Assembly (NCBI GenBank): GCA_947499735.1
Contig: CANMPP010000011.1
Span: 1-38,692 of the forward strand
Length of the DNA stretch: 38,692 bases
Direction: 5' to 3'
Source: an uncultured Pelagimonas sp.
GTDB taxonomy: Bacteria > Pseudomonadota > Alphaproteobacteria > Rhodobacterales > Rhodobacteraceae
Both the position numbers and the translations under genes were made by a program. The notes below the pieces were generated by a model. That model had not been told where the DNA came from. It worked only from the letters and a program-made list of their open reading frames with translations, and searched no databases. Shown here one piece after another: positions 17,542 through 25,179 of this stretch; positions within the stretch are counted from its first letter, which is position 1, and each line of letters starts with the position of its first letter.

Positions 17542-18933
17542 ATGACACACCCATGTGATCTATCTGCTGTCGATGCACGCCGTCGGATCAAAGAAGGCTC
17601 TTTGAGCGTTTCCGCATTATTAGAAAGCTGCATCACGCGGATCGAAGTCCGCAACCCCGAGGTGAATGCAGTCGTCACAACCTGTTATGAGACTGCGCGG
17701 CAACAGGCCGATGACATGGACAAAGCGCACCCTGCCCTGCCCGAGCTTCCGCCACTTTTTGGCTTGCCGGTTTTGATTAAGGATTTGATCGAAACAAAGG
17801 GTCTCACCACAACCTACGGGTCGCTCCACTACAAAGATTATATCCCCGAATTCGATGCTGCGGTCATCAAGCGGTTGCGCGATGCAGGGGCAATCATATT
17901 GGGAAAAACCAACACCCCTGAATTCGGTGCCGGCGCGAGTACTTTTAACAAAGTGTTCGGTGCCACACGCAACCCCCACAATACAGCGCTCACCAGTGGC
18001 GGCTCGTCGGGAGGGTCGGCTGTGGCGGTGGCCTGCGGCATGGCACCGCTTGCGATTGGATCGGACTTCGGGGGCAGCCTGCGCATTCCTGCGTCTTTTT
18101 GTGGCATCGTTGGGATACGCCCTACACCGGGGCGCGTCCCTACTGTGGATATGGCCATCGGGCATTCTCCGCTTTGGACAGAAGGTCCCATGGCGCGTTC
18201 GGTTGCTGATGCGGCGTTGTGTATGGCAGCCATCGAAGGCTATGCCTCGGGCGATCCACGCGCCGCACCTTTGTCGACACCAACAACGCTGTCGCCCGTC
18301 GCACTGGGGGGCCTCAAGGTTGGTGTCTCGGCCGATCTTGGCTTGGCCACAGTTGAGACCGGAATTCGCGATACCTTCGATACGCTGGTGTCGACCCTTA
18401 TGCCAGAGTTCGCACAAACACAGACAATCGAACCGGATTTGTCAGCGGCACCCGAGATTTTCAAAGCTATTCGCGTCATGGATGTCTATGCCAGAGCCCA
18501 TGCTCTGGCCGATATAGACCGTGACAAGCTGGGCGATAACGTTCGCCACAACCTCGCCCTCGCAGAGACTTTGACGTTTGCACAAACCGCAAAGACCAGC
18601 GCGGCCCACACGGCAATCTTTAAGGCGTTTCAAAAGCTCTTTGATACGCATGACATCCTGATTTGCCCGTCCACTGCCGTGTCTCCCTTTCCCATCGAGG
18701 CCACCTTCCCCTCCGAAATCAATGGCAAAGCCGTTGAGGATTATGTGGCCTGGTATGCATTAACTTGGGCTTTGTCGTTGATGGGCTGCCCCATTGTTTC
18801 CATCCCGGCAGGCCGCGATCATAAGGGCATGCCATTCGGGCTTCAGATCATCGCGCCGCGGCACCAAGATGCTTTGGCATTGAACGCCGCTGCTGCGGTT
18901 GAAACTGCACTCCGTCAGTTGGGCGCAACATAG
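17542..18933 (+). CDS. Amidase, amidase-signature family
   Basis: 463 residues from the ATG at 17542 (GAGGAAATCA upstream; a TTG 24 nt earlier is less likely). The Ser-cisSer-Lys triad is visible: K80 in LPVLIKDLIETKG, S155 in TSGGSSGGSA and the nucleophile S179 in GSDFGGSLRIPASFCG. The enzyme hydrolyses amides to acids and ammonia and is the expected second step after nitrile hydration. It is a paralogue of the amidase at 23601-25049, with the same residue numbering through the active site. Placed between dctPQM and the IclR gene. Confidence 0.93.
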   Translation: MTHPCDLSAVDARRRIKEGSLSVSALLESCITRIEVRNPEVNAVVTTCYETARQQADDMDKAHPALPELPPLFGLPVLIKDLIETKGLTTTYGSLHYKDYIPEFDAAVIKRLRDAGAIILGKTNTPEFGAGASTFNKVFGATRNPHNTALTSGGSSGGSAVAVACGMAPLAIGSDFGGSLRIPASFCGIVGIRPTPGRVPTVDMAIGHSPLWTEGPMARSVADAALCMAAIEGYASGDPRAAPLSTPTTLSPVALGGLKVGVSADLGLATVETGIRDTFDTLVSTLMPEFAQTQTIEPDLSAAPEIFKAIRVMDVYARAHALADIDRDKLGDNVRHNLALAETLTFAQTAKTSAAHTAIFKAFQKLFDTHDILICPSTAVSPFPIEATFPSEINGKAVEDYVAWYALTWALSLMGCPIVSIPAGRDHKGMPFGLQIIAPRHQDALALNAAAAVETALRQLGAT

Positions 18934-19075
18934 CTCGTGCTTTTCAGCGTCAGCCGCCTCCGGATTCTTAGCCATCTTTGATTTGACCGCAAGAATTTGA
19001 GCTCCCATAACAACCGGCACGCCACGCCCTACAATAAGCACACAATGGTTTTGCGGGCGCCCCATATCTTGAAGA

Positions 19076-19105
19076 TTGACAAATTTGTGAACTACCGCCT
19101 ACTTA
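19076..19105 (+). promoter_or_regulatory. Probable promoter of the IclR gene
   Basis: TTGACA at 19076-19081 with TACTTA at 19100-19105 (18-bp spacing). The -35 box lies within a near-palindrome TTGACAAATTTGTGAA (19076-19091, one mismatched pair), which might mediate autoregulation. The preceding 18934-19075 shows no gene. Confidence 0.4.
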
Positions 19106-19119
19106 GAAGCCAATAATTT

Positions 19120-19150
19120 GTGGAAAGAACCCGTGGAAAGAACTCGTGGA
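19120..19150 (+). repeat. Tandem 13-bp repeat at the IclR translation start
   Basis: GTGGAAAGAAC occurs at 19120-19130 and again at 19133-19143, each followed by YC, and a third partial unit (GTGGA) provides the GTG start at 19146. Each unit carries a GGAAAGAA sequence able to act as RBS for the next GTG. Confidence 0.6.
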
Positions 19151-19922
19151 TAAAGCAGTTGTAAAAGCGTTCAGCCTTCTCGAAATTCTTTCGAAAAACA
19201 ACACGCCCATGGGGATCACAGAGTTGGCCAATGAGGCTGACCTCGGTAAAAGCAACGTCCATCGCCTACTGCAAACGCTCATAACGTTGGGCTATGTCCG
19301 TAAACCCAATGACACTCTTTACACCGCATCCCTGAAGGTGTGGGAGCTGGGAAGTCAGGTGATCTCTCGCGTTAGCGTGCGTGACGTCGCGCGGCCATAT
19401 ATGCAGATGCTTGCTGAAGCAACTGGCGAAACGGTTCATTTGTCAGAGCTGTTCGATAACCAAGTGCTCTACATTGACAAGATTGAAAGCCGTGAACCGG
19501 TCCGAGCTTACACGCACCTAGGCGGCCGCGCGCCTGCCTATTGCACAGCAACAGGAAAGGCGATGCTAGCCTATCAAACTAATGATGTCATTTACAATGT
19601 CATGGCTGGCGCGTCCGCCCACACGAACAAGACAATTGTGCAGCCAGAAGCTTTCTTGACGCATGCCAGCACAATCCGCACGCAAAGATATGCCGTGAAC
19701 CGAGGCGAATGGCGTAAGGATGTGATAGGGGTAAGTGCACCTATATCCTGTGCGTTGGGGCGTGTCGTCAGTGCCATAGGCCTGTCAGCACCTGCAAGCC
19801 GTGTTTCTGAAAAACAGCTTAAAGACGTCGCGCCACAATTGATCGGATACGCTGAGAAAATTTCCGCAAGCATGGGCTGCACCGGCTCGGTCTGGGACGC
19901 ATTAGATCAACCCGAGATGTGA
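19146..19922 (+). CDS. IclR-family transcriptional regulator
   Basis: 258 residues. The N-terminal winged helix (FSLLEILSKNNTPMGITELA, GKSNVHRLLQTLITLGYV) is followed by the IclR effector domain (VHLSELFDNQVLYIDKIES, AYCTATGKAMLAY, RYAVNRGEWRKDVIGVSAPI). GTG start with AAAGAA RBS. Centrally placed between the dctPQM-amidase unit and the nitrile hydratase operon; repeated palindromes in front of these units are the likely binding sites. Effector unknown. Confidence 0.92.
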   Translation: MDKAVVKAFSLLEILSKNNTPMGITELANEADLGKSNVHRLLQTLITLGYVRKPNDTLYTASLKVWELGSQVISRVSVRDVARPYMQMLAEATGETVHLSELFDNQVLYIDKIESREPVRAYTHLGGRAPAYCTATGKAMLAYQTNDVIYNVMAGASAHTNKTIVQPEAFLTHASTIRTQRYAVNRGEWRKDVIGVSAPISCALGRVVSAIGLSAPASRVSEKQLKDVAPQLIGYAEKISASMGCTGSVWDALDQPEM

Positions 19923-20079
19923 AAAAACCCCACAGCTTTGAACCGAACAAAAGCTTGTGACAGCCTTTAAGTGAAAAGACGCTGCCATTCTTTGAAAGAT
20001 GCAAGCCATGGGTCCGTTCCATGTGGCGTCCGTGTGGTCGGACATATCTGGTGCATCATATCTGTCTCAAAGCGCCGCT

Positions 20080-20094
20080 TTCCACATTGTGGAA
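20080..20094. promoter_or_regulatory. IclR-type operator before the nitrile hydratase operon
   Basis: TTCCACATTGTGGAA is a perfect 7-bp-arm palindrome around a single central base, 26 bp upstream of the -35 box. It is the best-formed member of a five-site family in this window. Confidence 0.65.
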
Positions 20095-20120
20095 CCGAAA
20101 ATCATAATACAGAAAATTAA

Positions 20121-20148
20121 TTGACATAGCCGTCTGCGCCTATATTAT
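20121..20148 (+). promoter_or_regulatory. Promoter of the caiB-nitrile hydratase-amidase operon
   Basis: TTGACA (20121-20126), 16-bp spacer, TATTAT (20143-20148): a strong sigma-70-type match. It would give a leader of about 290 nt before the first ATG at 20445. Confidence 0.6.
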
Positions 20149-20224
20149 CAAAACATGGCCCTCAGCATTATAGGAGTCAATTTTAGGTAAATCTGCTATC
20201 AAAGCGTTCAGGGTATTTAAGAAA

Positions 20225-20290
20225 CTGGGTAACCATCCGCCTGTGTTACGCGGCTGCGGGCAAAGCCATTATCGTTCTCCGGGGACCCAG
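20225..20290 (+). ncRNA. Candidate structured leader element
   Basis: CTGGGT (20225-20230) can pair with ACCCAG (20285-20290), enclosing CCGC/GCGG (around 20237-20253) and further GC-rich pairings. I do not recognise a known riboswitch consensus, such as a B12 box. It may be a regulatory RNA or a chance fold. Confidence 0.25.
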
Positions 20291-20444
20291 CTAAATAACC
20301 ATCAGCAAATTTGGGCCGGCCTTGCCGAGCCCGTTATCAAAATTCTACGCGGGCAATTTCGCCTCCTTAAAAGTGAATCCCAACCGTTTTTATGCTGGTC
20401 AGCCTTGGCCAGCGTCTAGCGATGTAATGTCAAAAGGACAAAAT

Positions 20445-21605
20445 ATGCGACCTCTTCAAGATATTAAAATTATTGAATTTTGTGAGGTGGCCGCTGGGCC
20501 GTTTTGTGGGATGCTGCTGGCAGACATGGGAGCCGATCTGATCAAGGTTGAGCGTGCTCAGGGTGACGCGATGCGGACATGGCCCCCGATTTCAGACGGG
20601 TATTCTCAGAACTTTGCGTCGATCAATCGCGGGAAGAAATCTGTTGTGCTTGATCTGAAGTCAGATGAAGGCGTGCAAGCCGCGCGCGATCTAATTCTGT
20701 CTGCGGATGCCGTGATCGAAAACTTCCGCCCCGGCGTGATGGATCGCAACGGGATCGGATACAAAGAGATGTCCGAATTGAAACCACAGCTGATATACTG
20801 CTCTATCTCAGCATTCGGCCAATCCGGCCCACGTTCGCGTGAAGGGGGATTTGACTTGACGATGCAGGCAATGGCTGGCGTCATGAGCGTCACAGGCGAA
20901 CCAGGCGGGGCACCTGTGAAATGCGGCGTTCCCTTGTGTGATTTCGTATCCGGATTATACGGCGCATATGGTCTTGTGTCCGCGCTACACAGCGCAAAGG
21001 AAACAGGTCAGGGAACGCATATTGATGTTGCAATGCTGGGTGCAACCCTTGCGATTGGCGCGCTACAAACCAGCGAATATTTTGGCACCGGAAAAGACCC
21101 ACGCAAATTGGGGTCTGCCCACCCACGCAACGCGCCCTATCAGGCATTCAAGGCACAGGACGGCTATTTCGGGATGGCAGCAGGCAACAACAAACTATGG
21201 GCTTCGGTCTGTGACGTTGTCGGGCGGCAGGATCTTGTCAATGAAGACCGCTTTGCAAACCCGACCCAAAGAGCGGCCAACCAGCAGGAACTATTGGTCA
21301 TCTTAGAGAAGATTTTTGCAACCCAGCCCACCCAATATTGGCTCGATGCTTTTGCGGCGGCAGGGGTGCCATCAAGCCCCATCAATACATATTCCCAAGC
21401 ATTGGCAGACCCCCAAGTGGCACATATGGGCTATGTTCAAGATCTGACCTTGCCCAATGGTGTGGAAACCAAAACATTTGGATCGCCACTAATCTTTGAT
21501 GGGGCACCCAATCCAATTGGCAAGACCTCACCGACCTTGGGGGCCGACACTGAAGCAGTCTTGGGGGCATTGAACACCGCACCGAAAACGAAAGCCGCCG
21601 TATGA
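20445..21605 (+). CDS. CaiB/BaiF family CoA transferase
   Basis: 386 residues of the class III (formyl-CoA transferase-like) family, which move CoA between carboxylic acids. N-terminal marks are IKIIEFCEVAAGPFCGMLLADMG-like (residues about 7-29), DLIKVERAQGDAMR and INRGKKSVVLDLKSDEG; the GGFDLTMQAMAGVMSVTG stretch contains the probable catalytic Asp. The ATG at 20445 follows AAAGGA; an earlier frame start at 20322 has no RBS and a non-family N-terminus. It is first in the operon and overlaps the crotonase by 4 nt, suggesting that the acid released by the amidase is CoA-activated here. Confidence 0.9.
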   Translation: MRPLQDIKIIEFCEVAAGPFCGMLLADMGADLIKVERAQGDAMRTWPPISDGYSQNFASINRGKKSVVLDLKSDEGVQAARDLILSADAVIENFRPGVMDRNGIGYKEMSELKPQLIYCSISAFGQSGPRSREGGFDLTMQAMAGVMSVTGEPGGAPVKCGVPLCDFVSGLYGAYGLVSALHSAKETGQGTHIDVAMLGATLAIGALQTSEYFGTGKDPRKLGSAHPRNAPYQAFKAQDGYFGMAAGNNKLWASVCDVVGRQDLVNEDRFANPTQRAANQQELLVILEKIFATQPTQYWLDAFAAAGVPSSPINTYSQALADPQVAHMGYVQDLTLPNGVETKTFGSPLIFDGAPNPIGKTSPTLGADTEAVLGALNTAPKTKAAV

Positions 21606-22351
21606 CCGCGTCCGTTGTCACCACCACGCTGGATGACGGTGTTCTGACCCTGACGCTTAACCGGCCGAAGGCCTCAAACGCTTTGTCTCTGGACATGGCC
21701 GAGGCGATCTATTCGGCAATCACCTCTGCGCCCTACCCGCGCTTGGCTGTGATCAAAGGGAATGGGACAAACTTCTGCGCGGGTTTTGACCTGTCGGATA
21801 TGGAGGCGCTGTCGGATGCAGACCTGCTTTGGCGGTTTTTACGTATTGAGACGATGCTGCAAGCCGTCCACCACGCGCCCTTCCCGACAGTCGCCTTGGC
21901 GCAGGGGCATATCATCGGCGCAGGTGCCGATTTATTTGCGGCCTGCTCTTACCGGATTGCTGCGCCTGAGGCCAAGCTGCGCTTTCCCGGCTGGAATTTT
22001 GAGCTGGCCTTGGGCACCCGCCGCCTTGAGCGTCTGATTGGTAAAGACGCCGCATTAGACATTCTGTTGGATGGGCGTATTGTATTGGCACAAGAGGCTA
22101 AGGCGGTACGCTTGGCGACACAAATCGCGGATCAATCGGAGTGGCCCAAAACCATTGAAACACTGGCTGCGCGCACGGCCCAGATGTCAACTTTCAGCAC
22201 CCAGCAGATGCGTAGCATAGCCGCGACTGACACGCGTGCCCAAGATATCGCCTCTGTCGTGGCAACGGCAGGTCGCCCCGGCCTTAAAGATCGCATTATG
22301 AAGTATCAACTCGCCGTCCAAAAGGCGCGTGAAAAACGGAGGCAATCCTAA
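21602..22351 (+). CDS. Enoyl-CoA hydratase/isomerase (crotonase) family protein
   Basis: 249 residues. The oxyanion-hole segments are NFCAGFDLSDME (residues 57-68) and GHIIGAGADLFAAC (102-115). The two acidic residues of classical enoyl-CoA hydratase are altered: the first position is D110 in GAGADL, and the second aligns with Asn in RFPGWNFEL. It may therefore be an isomerase or hydrolase-type crotonase rather than a hydratase. Start overlaps caiB stop (ATGA); stop overlaps the next ATG (TAATG). Confidence 0.87.
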   Translation: MTASVVTTTLDDGVLTLTLNRPKASNALSLDMAEAIYSAITSAPYPRLAVIKGNGTNFCAGFDLSDMEALSDADLLWRFLRIETMLQAVHHAPFPTVALAQGHIIGAGADLFAACSYRIAAPEAKLRFPGWNFELALGTRRLERLIGKDAALDILLDGRIVLAQEAKAVRLATQIADQSEWPKTIETLAARTAQMSTFSTQQMRSIAATDTRAQDIASVVATAGRPGLKDRIMKYQLAVQKAREKRRQS

Positions 22352-22683
22352 TGGTAAACAAATCTCTTACAGACTATCGCGGCGTTCATGACTTGGGCGG
22401 ACTATTGTGTGAGCCCTTCGTCCCCGATGAACATGATTATGAGCCTTGGGAAAAACGGGTTCATGCTGTGCGCGAATTGTTGGCCACGAAAGGGCTACTG
22501 CGGGTGGACGAGTTACGCCGCGCAGTTGAAGGGCTTGGTGAAGAAAAATACAAACGCCTATCTTATTATGAGCAATGGGTTTGGGCCATTAGTCAAATCA
22601 TGTTGGAACGCGGAATTGTAACAGACGCAGAAATTGGTGCACGCGTCGAAACAGTCCACGCGCGGCTCGCCTCTCATGACTGA
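22351..22683 (+). CDS. Nitrile hydratase beta subunit, N-terminal half (thiocyanate hydrolase beta-like)
   Basis: 110 residues. GVHDLGGL near the N-terminus, EPWEKRVHAVRELL, and YKRLSYYEQWVWAI followed by LLERG-like IMLERGIVTDAEI correspond to the first half of a nitrile hydratase beta subunit. The C-terminal half is encoded by the next gene, overlapping by 8 nt, as in thiocyanate hydrolase and toyocamycin nitrile hydratase. The HDLGG motif argues for a structural subunit rather than the small beta-like activator protein, though the activator fold is related and cannot be excluded. Confidence 0.85.
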   Translation: MVNKSLTDYRGVHDLGGLLCEPFVPDEHDYEPWEKRVHAVRELLATKGLLRVDELRRAVEGLGEEKYKRLSYYEQWVWAISQIMLERGIVTDAEIGARVETVHARLASHD

Positions 22684-22966
22684 TCCTATGTTCAGCGTTG
22701 GCGACAAGGTACGCATTCGCGATGCTTACCCAATCGGGCATTGTCGCACGCCATTTTATACCCGTGGCATAACTGGGAAAATTGAACGCCATTGCGGTAA
22801 TTTTGCGAACCCCGAAGAACTTGCTTACCGCCGAGATGGCCAACCGGCCGTGCCGCTATATCGGGTCCGCCTTCCGATGCGCCAGATGTGGCCTGATTAT
22901 ACCGGTGCGCCGCTTGATACTCTTGAAGTCGAGATTTTTGAACATTGGCTGGAGCCCGACGACTAA
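22676..22966 (+). CDS. Nitrile hydratase beta subunit, C-terminal half (thiocyanate hydrolase alpha-like)
   Basis: 96 residues from the ATG at 22676. FSVGDKVRIRDAYPIGHCRT then PFYTRGITGKIERHCGNF, LYRVRLPMRQMWPDYTG and LEVEIFEHWLEP match the SH3-like C-terminal domain of nitrile hydratase beta, including the conserved R-T-P and R-G residues near the metal-site interface. The gene overlaps both neighbours (8 nt and 1 nt), so the three subunits are made from one coupled message. Confidence 0.9.
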   Translation: MTDPMFSVGDKVRIRDAYPIGHCRTPFYTRGITGKIERHCGNFANPEELAYRRDGQPAVPLYRVRLPMRQMWPDYTGAPLDTLEVEIFEHWLEPDD

Positions 22967-23601
22967 TGCATGATTACACCCATCATCACCCACACCCCAA
23001 CCAGCCAGATGAAGAAGACGGACCGTTCACCGAGTATCGTTTATTGGAAGTGGCTTTGCGTGAACTTTTAATTGAAAAACAAGTGATTACGCAGGCAGAA
23101 TTGCACAAAACCTACCAGATGATGGACGATCGCGGGCCGCACAATGGTGCACGAATGGTAGCAAAAGCCTGGTCAGACCCAGCCTATCTGGATCTTATGC
23201 GGCGCGATGCGACGGCTGCGGCGAAATCCATTGGATTAGAGCCCACTTGGTTAAATTTGATCGCCTTGGAAAACACTGACGCCATACATAACGTCGTCGT
23301 TTGCACGCTTTGCTCATGCTATCCATGGCCGCTCCTTGGGTTGCCGCCCGACTGGTACAAAAGCCGCACCTATCGCTCAGAGGTAGTTCGAAACCCTCGG
23401 AAAGTTCTTGCTGAATTTGGGACCAACCTACCAGAGACAACGGAGGTGCGCGTGCACGACAGTAGCGCTGATATGCGTTATCTCGTAGTACCTAAACGCC
23501 CTGAGGGATCAGAGGGTTGGTCTGAAGAGGAGCTTGCAGAATTGGTGACACGCGACAGCATGATTGGAGTGGTCCCCGCTTTGGCCATAGAAGACCTATA
23601 A
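22966..23601 (+). CDS. Nitrile hydratase alpha subunit, cobalt type (thiocyanate hydrolase gamma-like)
   Basis: 211 residues. The metal claw is C113-T-L-C116-S-C118 in NVVVCTLCSCYPWPLLG; Thr at the second position is characteristic of non-corrin Co(III) enzymes (iron types have Ser). In known enzymes C116 and C118 are oxidised to cysteine sulfinic/sulfenic acids. Further family marks are PPDWYKSRTYRSEVVRNPR, VLAEFG and VTRDSMIGV. A His-rich N-terminus (MHDYTHHHPHPNQ) may touch metal. Together with the two split beta pieces it would form the alpha-beta assembly hydrating nitriles, or possibly thiocyanate. Starts inside the previous stop (TAATG). Confidence 0.93.
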   Translation: MHDYTHHHPHPNQPDEEDGPFTEYRLLEVALRELLIEKQVITQAELHKTYQMMDDRGPHNGARMVAKAWSDPAYLDLMRRDATAAAKSIGLEPTWLNLIALENTDAIHNVVVCTLCSCYPWPLLGLPPDWYKSRTYRSEVVRNPRKVLAEFGTNLPETTEVRVHDSSADMRYLVVPKRPEGSEGWSEEELAELVTRDSMIGVVPALAIEDL

Positions 23602-25049
23602 TGGATACATCTGCAGAATTGAGTGCCGTTGAAGCACGCCGACAAATTGGCGCCCGCGAATTGACATCAAGCGCATTGCTCGAAGCCTGTATAACTCGCA
23701 TTGAACAACGAAACCCACTCGTAAATGCGGTCATTACCACCAATTTTAATGAGGCTCGTCGCCAAGCGAAAATCGCGGATACAGCGGTAAGGGCCGGAGA
23801 GGCACTACCACCGCTACACGGGCTACCTGTTTTGATCAAAGACCTAAGCCGAACAAAAGGATTGCGGACAACCTTTGGCAGTCGGTGCTTTGAGACCCAT
23901 GTGCCAGGTCATGACGACATCATCGTCGAACGGCTACGCGCTGCTGGTGCAATTGTTTTGGGAAAAACCAACACACCAGAGTTCGGTGCAGGCGCCAACA
24001 CGTCAAATCTCGTGTTCGGTGCAACTGGAAATCCTTATAATGTGACCTTCACCTCCGGCGGCTCTTCTGGCGGATCAGCGGCTGGCCTGGCCAGCAATAT
24101 GGCCCCACTGGCGTCAGGCTCCGATCTTGGCGGAAGCCTACGCATCCCCGCCTCGTTTTGTGGAATTGTGGGGATGCGCCCGTCACCCGGGATCGTTGCA
24201 TCGCGTAGCCATGTTTCGGGGTTTTCACATCTTTGGACGGATGGACCGATGGCACGCAGCGTAGACGATCTCATGCTTATGTTGACCGCGATTTCCGGCT
24301 TCGACCCCCGCGACCCGCTTTGCTCTCCCAATTTGGATATCGGGCACGCAGACCTCCATGCAATCGAAGATTTAGCACATTCACGTATCGGGTTTTCGAC
24401 GGATTTAGGTGTCGCGGAAGTCGATAGCGAGATCGCCGCGCTCTTTAAGGCCCGCCAACCGGTCATCAGTAAACACTTTAACACAGCGGTTGCGCTGGAT
24501 ATTGATCTAGCAGACGCAGCCGAGACCTTTCGCGTGCTAAGGGCCGAAAGCCTCTATGCCGCATATGGGGAATTGGCGGAAAACCAACCCGATATGATTG
24601 GGCAAAATGTACGAAACAATATCCTAGAGGCCAAATCACTGACCCTAGCGGATACAGCGCGTGCCGACGCGGCACATACGCAGATTTATCGCCGGTTTCA
24701 GGCGATTTTCGATGAGGTGGACTACCTCATTTGCCCCGCCACCTCGGTTTCGCCTTTTCCATTGGCGGACAATCACCCCGAGGCGATCAATGATAAGCCA
24801 CTAAAAGAATATTATGCTTGGTATGCGATTACATGGGCCTTGTCTTTGACCGGAAGCCCTATTGTGACGCTTCCCTGCGGTTTGGATTATCAAGGCATGC
24901 CCTTTGGCATTCAAATTGTTGGTCCACGCCATTCAGACGCCAAACTTTTGAGATTCGCGCGAAGTTTGGAAACCGCTTTGACACAAGACGGGTTTGGACG
25001 CGTTTCGCCTAATTGGAGTGCACCGAATGCGATTAACGCCAAAATTTAA
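23601..25049 (+). CDS. Amidase, amidase-signature family
   Basis: 482 residues, last gene of the operon, starting in the stop of the alpha subunit gene (TAATG). Triad K80 (LPVLIKDLSRTKG), S155 (TSGGSSGGSA) and S179 (GSDLGGSLRIPASFCG). It hydrolyses the amide made by the nitrile hydratase to acid and ammonia. Clearly paralogous to the amidase at 17542-18933 throughout, including EARRQI, TNTPEFGAGA and YAWYAITWALSLTGSPIV. Confidence 0.94.
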   Translation: MDTSAELSAVEARRQIGARELTSSALLEACITRIEQRNPLVNAVITTNFNEARRQAKIADTAVRAGEALPPLHGLPVLIKDLSRTKGLRTTFGSRCFETHVPGHDDIIVERLRAAGAIVLGKTNTPEFGAGANTSNLVFGATGNPYNVTFTSGGSSGGSAAGLASNMAPLASGSDLGGSLRIPASFCGIVGMRPSPGIVASRSHVSGFSHLWTDGPMARSVDDLMLMLTAISGFDPRDPLCSPNLDIGHADLHAIEDLAHSRIGFSTDLGVAEVDSEIAALFKARQPVISKHFNTAVALDIDLADAAETFRVLRAESLYAAYGELAENQPDMIGQNVRNNILEAKSLTLADTARADAAHTQIYRRFQAIFDEVDYLICPATSVSPFPLADNHPEAINDKPLKEYYAWYAITWALSLTGSPIVTLPCGLDYQGMPFGIQIVGPRHSDAKLLRFARSLETALTQDGFGRVSPNWSAPNAINAKI

Positions 25050-25056
25050 AAAATTG

Positions 25057-25071
25057 TTCCACAATGTAGAA
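25057..25071. promoter_or_regulatory. IclR-type operator candidate upstream of TPR gene (distal)
   Basis: TTCCACAATGTAGAA differs from the 20080 site at three central or right-arm positions. It begins 8 nt after the amidase stop, before the TPR-DUF2182 unit. Confidence 0.55.
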
Positions 25072-25131
25072 TTTGGGAAAATTTTCGCAAATTTCTTAAA
25101 AAAAAACTTGCTTTGCGGGAGTAATTGCCAA

Positions 25132-25160
25132 AATATGGAAAACAGTTCCATATTATAGAA
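25132..25160. promoter_or_regulatory. IclR-type operator and nested palindrome upstream of TPR gene (proximal)
   Basis: TTCCATATTATAGAA (25146-25160) fits the operator family. It overlaps a perfect 9-bp inverted repeat AATATGGAA-AACAG-TTCCATATT (25132-25154). A weak promoter, TTGCTT (25108) with AAATAT (25131), would place these sites at the transcription start. Confidence 0.5.
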
Positions 25161-25179
25161 TGCTCCGAAGAGGTTTACC

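Larger units (their letters stand above)
19923..20444 (+). other. Long intergenic and 5' leader region of the nitrile hydratase operon
   Basis: 522 bp without a supportable protein gene. It contains an operator palindrome (20080-20094), a good promoter (20121-20148) and about 290 nt of transcribed leader. The leader has a closing helix CTGGGT/ACCCAG enclosing a folded segment (20225-20290) and a hairpin GCTGGTCA/TGGCCAGC with a 4-nt loop at 20394-20413 shortly before the AAAGGA RBS. An open frame crosses part of it but lacks a start codon. Confidence 0.6.

Noticed and set aside
20182-20420. Open frame across the nitrile hydratase operon leader
   Set aside because: No usable start codon with RBS and no recognisable family; better treated as untranslated leader.
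20322-20444. N-terminal extension of the first CaiB protein by 41 residues
   Set aside because: Not family-like and lacks an RBS; the ATG at 20445 is preceded by AAAGGA and starts the usual domain.
22351-22683. 110-residue protein as a nitrile hydratase activator rather than a subunit
   Set aside because: The HDLGG motif and its pairing with a separate beta C-terminal half favour a structural subunit, though the activator fold is related.
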